A stretch of DNA of 64,000 nt from Flavobacterium xueshanense. GTDB taxonomy: Bacteria > Bacteroidota > Bacteroidia > Flavobacteriales > Flavobacteriaceae. The notes beneath the pieces are model-generated. The model was not told the DNA's origin. It worked only from the letters and a program-made list of their open reading frames with translations, and searched no databases. Every line of letters begins with the position of its first letter. The stretch's first letter is position 1. Below are positions 60,724 to 64,000 of the stretch, piece by piece. The position numbers and the translations under genes are program-made. The stretch spans positions 1 to 64,000 of the forward strand of contig NZ_FONQ01000002.1 of assembly GCF_900112975.1 (NCBI RefSeq). The letters are read 5' to 3'.

Positions 60724-61116
60724 ATGAAAAATATTGAAGTTGTAGCCGCTATAATTATATATGAAAATAAAATTTTATGTGTTCAGCGAGGTGAAAATAA
60801 ACTGGATTACATTTCAAAAAAATACGAATTCCCCGGGGGGAAAATCGAATTGGGTGAAACCAGAAAAGAAACAATAAAAAGAGAAGTATTAGAAGAGTTA
60901 GAAATGGAAATTGAAATTCAAGAAGAATTCTTAACCGTTACACATGAATATCCCGACTTTATTTTAATAATGCATAGTTTTATCTGCAAATGTGATAATC
61001 CAAAACTAACTTTAACAGAGCATATTGATTATAAGTGGTTAAAAAAAGATGAATTAGAATATTTAGATTGGGCTGCCGCTGATATTCCAATTATGAAAAA
61101 ATTAATGACTTACTAA
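60724..61116 (+). CDS. Nudix hydrolase (MutT-like)
   Basis: 130 residues. Complete Nudix box: GGKIELGETRKETIKREVLE then ELEMEIE, preceded by CVQRGENKLDYISKKYEFPG, as in 8-oxo-dGTP diphosphatases. The C-terminal HIDYKWLKKDELEYLDWAAA, DIPIM block is common in MutT-like proteins associated with helicase genes. Only 1 bp separates its stop from the start of the downstream PLD/helicase gene, so they form one operon. Confidence 0.92.
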   Translation: MKNIEVVAAIIIYENKILCVQRGENKLDYISKKYEFPGGKIELGETRKETIKREVLEELEMEIEIQEEFLTVTHEYPDFILIMHSFICKCDNPKLTLTEHIDYKWLKKDELEYLDWAAADIPIMKKLMTY

Positions 61117-61117
61117 G

Positions 61118-64000
61118 ATGAGTCCAATAAACATTAAATTAACTCAAAGCTTACAAACTGGTTTTATTAATCAAAACGTATCTTCTCACAAGGAATACTT
61201 ACCACAATTATTGGTAAATGATAAAACTGAAGGAAAAAAAATTCTATCTACAATTATTAACGAATTAAATAATTGCGAAGAATTTTGGTTTTCGGTTGCA
61301 TTTATCACTACTAGTGGTGTTGCTACCTTAATAGAAACATTAATTACCCTTGAAAAAAAAGGAATTAAAGGAAAAATATTAGTTTCTCAGTACTTAAATT
61401 TCACTCAACCTGAAGCTCTAAAAAAAATTTTACAATTTAAAAATATTGAACTAAAAATTGCTGTTGATAATGCATTCCATTCAAAAGGTTATTTGTTTAA
61501 GAAAAAGGATATTTACAATTTAATAATTGGTAGTAGTAATTTAACCGCTTCAGCACTTTGCACCAATATAGAATGGAATTTAAAAATAACAGCAACACCG
61601 ATTAGTCATATTATTTTCAATGCTATTAAGGAATTTACTACTGAATATGAAAAAGCATTATCTGTAGATATTGCATTCATTGATAATTATGAAATATTGT
61701 ACAAAAAACAAATTGACTATACTAAATCACTTAAAAAGAAATTATTTATTTCTAATATAAAAGAAATAACTCCAAATTTAATGCAGGAAGAAGCGTTAGC
61801 CAACATTGAACAATTACGAATTCAAGGAAAAACTAAAGCTCTTTTAATATCAGCAACAGGCACAGGAAAGACCTATTTATCTGCATTTGATGTAAAAAAA
61901 GTTAATCCTAAAAAATTCCTCTTCATTGTACACAGACTAAACATTGCTAAAGCCGCCAAAAAAGGTTACGAAACAATTTTTGGCAATTCAAAATCTATGG
62001 GGATATACTCCGGAAATCATAAAGAATTAGATGCCGATTTTATATTTTCAACCATCCAAACAATTTCTAGAGATTCACATTTAAAACAATTTAATCCAAA
62101 TCATTTTGAATATATCGTAATTGATGAAACACATAGAGCAAGTGCTGAATCCTATCAAAAAATATTGAATTATTTCAATCCTAAGTTTTTATTAGGAATG
62201 ACGGCAACACCCGAAAGAACAGATGGACTTGATGTTTTTAAGCTTTTTGATTACAACATAGCTTATGAAATACGTTTACACAGAGCATTAGAAGAAAAAA
62301 TGCTTAGTCCATTTCATTATTATGGAGTTACAGATATAACGGTTGATGGAAAAATATTAGATGAAGATTTTAATTTCAATTTTCTCGTTTCTGAAGAACG
62401 AATAGACCGAATAATTGAAAAAGCTAATATTTATGGTTGCGATAATGACAAAGTCCGTGGATTAATTTTTTGTTCCTCGAATAATGAATGTCTAGCTTTA
62501 TCAAATGGTTTTAATCAACGAGGCTATAAAACTATTGCACTTTCAGGTGATAGTTCCGAAGAACAAAGAGCTCAATCAATAAAAAATCTTGAATCAAATG
62601 AGAAAGAAAATCAATTGGATTATATATTCACTGTTGATATTTTCAATGAAGGTATTGATATTCCAAGTGTAAATCAAATAATAATGATTAGACCTACTCA
62701 ATCTGCTATAGTCTTTATACAACAACTTGGACGTGGGCTAAGAAAGATTGACAATAAAGGATATTTAACGGTAATAGATTTTATTGGGAATTATAAAAAT
62801 AATTTTTTGATTCCTATTGCATTGTATGGAGATACAACTTATAATAAAGATTCGATAAGAAAACTCATCTCAAGTGGCAGTGATTTAATCCCTGGAACAT
62901 CTACAATCAATTTCGATCAAATTTCAAAAGAAAGAATATTTGAATCCATAAATTCTGCTAACATGACATTGAAAAGAGACTTGGTAAAGGACTATACTCT
63001 TTTGAAGTTTCAGTTGGGACGTATTCCTATGATGATCAACTTTTTAGAACATGGTTCTAGAGATCCGTTCCTGTATGTAAGATATTCAAAGTCATATTTA
63101 AATTTCGTGATAGAATTAGAAGATAATTTAAAATTGCATATTGACATCAGGGAAAAGAAACTTCTTGAGCTTTTTTCAAATGAAATCAATAATTCGAAAC
63201 GCATAGAAGAGAGTCTAATTTTAAAGCACTTAATTCATTCAAAAAAAATAGACATTGAAAATTTTAAATCCCAAATTAAAAAGGAATATGGATATTTAAT
63301 CTCTGACGAAACTATTGATTCTTCTTTAAATAATTTAAATTTTAAATTCATAACTGAAAACAAAGACAAGAAACTTGTTACAGTCAATAAAATTTATGGG
63401 TTTAGTATATTAGAAAAAGTAGGTGATAAAATTATTATTAATGAATCGTTCTCAAAAACTTTAAATAATTCAATCTTTTTTCAATTCTTAGAAGACAATA
63501 TTGACTACTCGATTAAAACATTTAATAAATTATTTAAGAAGAATAAATTCATTGAAGGCTTTGTCTTATATAGGAAATATTCAAGGAAGGATGTTTTTAG
63601 AATATTAAATTGGGAAAGTAATCCTTTAGCACAAAATGTTGGTGGATATTTGATTAATTCAGACAAAACAAATTGCCCTATTTTTGTAAATTATCATAAG
63701 GAAAAAAGTATTTCTAGCACTACTAAATACGAAGATCGTTTTATAAGTAATTCAGAATTTGAATGGATGTCTAAATCAAAACGCACTTTAAATAGTCCTG
63801 ATGTTAAATCAATACTAAATCACAAAAGCGAGTTGCGTTTACCTTTATTTATTAAAAAAAACAATGATGAAGGGACAGAATTCTATTTTATGGGAGATAT
63901 GAAACCTACAGAAAACGGATTTGTCCAAACTACTATTCCTGATGATAACGGAAAACTAGTATCTGTAGTTAAAATTAACTTTACAATGAATCATCCTGTT
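61118..64000 (+). CDS. PLD-like/DEAD-box helicase with DUF3427-type C-terminus (runs off the window)
   Basis: At least 961 residues, open at the window edge. N-terminal HKD/PLD-like nuclease domain: FHSKGYLFKKK (HxK at 121-123) and LIIGSSNLTAS (about 136-146). Superfamily 2 helicase: Walker A ISATGTGKTYLSA (about 244), DETH box VIDETHRASAESY (336), GMTATPERTDG, and motif VI QQLGRGLRK (535). The C-terminal part (LIPGTSTINFDQISKERIFE, then the helical region and FEWMSKSKRTLNSPDVKSIL) matches DUF3427-type tails of restriction-like helicase proteins. With the adjacent Nudix gene it likely forms a defence or repair unit. Confidence 0.85.
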   Translation, partial: MSPINIKLTQSLQTGFINQNVSSHKEYLPQLLVNDKTEGKKILSTIINELNNCEEFWFSVAFITTSGVATLIETLITLEKKGIKGKILVSQYLNFTQPEALKKILQFKNIELKIAVDNAFHSKGYLFKKKDIYNLIIGSSNLTASALCTNIEWNLKITATPISHIIFNAIKEFTTEYEKALSVDIAFIDNYEILYKKQIDYTKSLKKKLFISNIKEITPNLMQEEALANIEQLRIQGKTKALLISATGTGKTYLSAFDVKKVNPKKFLFIVHRLNIAKAAKKGYETIFGNSKSMGIYSGNHKELDADFIFSTIQTISRDSHLKQFNPNHFEYIVIDETHRASAESYQKILNYFNPKFLLGMTATPERTDGLDVFKLFDYNIAYEIRLHRALEEKMLSPFHYYGVTDITVDGKILDEDFNFNFLVSEERIDRIIEKANIYGCDNDKVRGLIFCSSNNECLALSNGFNQRGYKTIALSGDSSEEQRAQSIKNLESNEKENQLDYIFTVDIFNEGIDIPSVNQIIMIRPTQSAIVFIQQLGRGLRKIDNKGYLTVIDFIGNYKNNFLIPIALYGDTTYNKDSIRKLISSGSDLIPGTSTINFDQISKERIFESINSANMTLKRDLVKDYTLLKFQLGRIPMMINFLEHGSRDPFLYVRYSKSYLNFVIELEDNLKLHIDIREKKLLELFSNEINNSKRIEESLILKHLIHSKKIDIENFKSQIKKEYGYLISDETIDSSLNNLNFKFITENKDKKLVTVNKIYGFSILEKVGDKIIINESFSKTLNNSIFFQFLEDNIDYSIKTFNKLFKKNKFIEGFVLYRKYSRKDVFRILNWESNPLAQNVGGYLINSDKTNCPIFVNYHKEKSISSTTKYEDRFISNSEFEWMSKSKRTLNSPDVKSILNHKSELRLPLFIKKNNDEGTEFYFMGDMKPTENGFVQTTIPDDNGKLVSVVKINFTMNHPV

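Overview
The window looks like chromosomal DNA from a Flavobacterium-like member of the Bacteroidota. It is AT-rich, its promoter has the Bacteroidota form (TTG, about 19 bp, TAnnTTTG), Shine-Dalgarno signals are weak, DnaE carries a fused proofreading exonuclease, and many intergenic gaps hold palindromic elements of the kind common in flavobacteria.

Layout. (1) 1-5.3 kb is accessory DNA: the 5' end of an IS1182-like transposase gene, two single-gene cassettes with attC-like palindromes, then a three-gene relic (gpII-like replication protein, HTH protein, unknown) next to tRNA-Leu. (2) 6.0-10.0 kb holds a dipeptidase and a three-gene BlaI/BlaR1-type operon with a visible operator. (3) 10.0-14.16 kb is a 4.1-kb island with three more same-strand cassette genes (HEPN protein, AbiC-like membrane protein, DoxX-like membrane protein). 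A 26-bp direct repeat that coincides with the terminators of the convergent flanking genes bounds it. (4) 14.2-60.2 kb is core chromosome: saccharopine dehydrogenase-like, pckA, hemW, ruvC, a flippase-like protein with a glycosyltransferase, trxA, dnaE, leuC-leuD-leuA-leuB, rpsP-rimM, trmN6-like, acyl-CoA dehydrogenase, an iron-sulfur set (ferredoxin, NifU, Mrp), trmB, two L,D-transpeptidases around an M13 peptidase and an AsmA protein, and an HPF-like protein. (5) 60.7-64 kb starts a probable defence or repair pair: a Nudix hydrolase followed by a PLD-like/helicase protein that runs off the window.

The most interesting signal is the cassette organisation. All five cassette genes lie on the minus strand and each has a palindromic element at its 3' end. 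In three cases (A, B, E) the sequence just upstream of the gene is a close inverted match of the sequence just downstream, and each gene has its own version (for example GTTGGCGGTG/CACCGCCAAC, or GTTACCTGCC with GGCAGGTAAC). That is what integron-type cassettes predict, because each cassette's upstream edge derives from its own attC site. For genes A and B, joining the two edges restores an extended imperfect hairpin. No integrase is visible here.

A second theme is small dispersed palindromes that have entered coding sequence: in mrp, in the cyclase gene, at the 3' end of the flippase-like gene, and at the stop codon of hemW.
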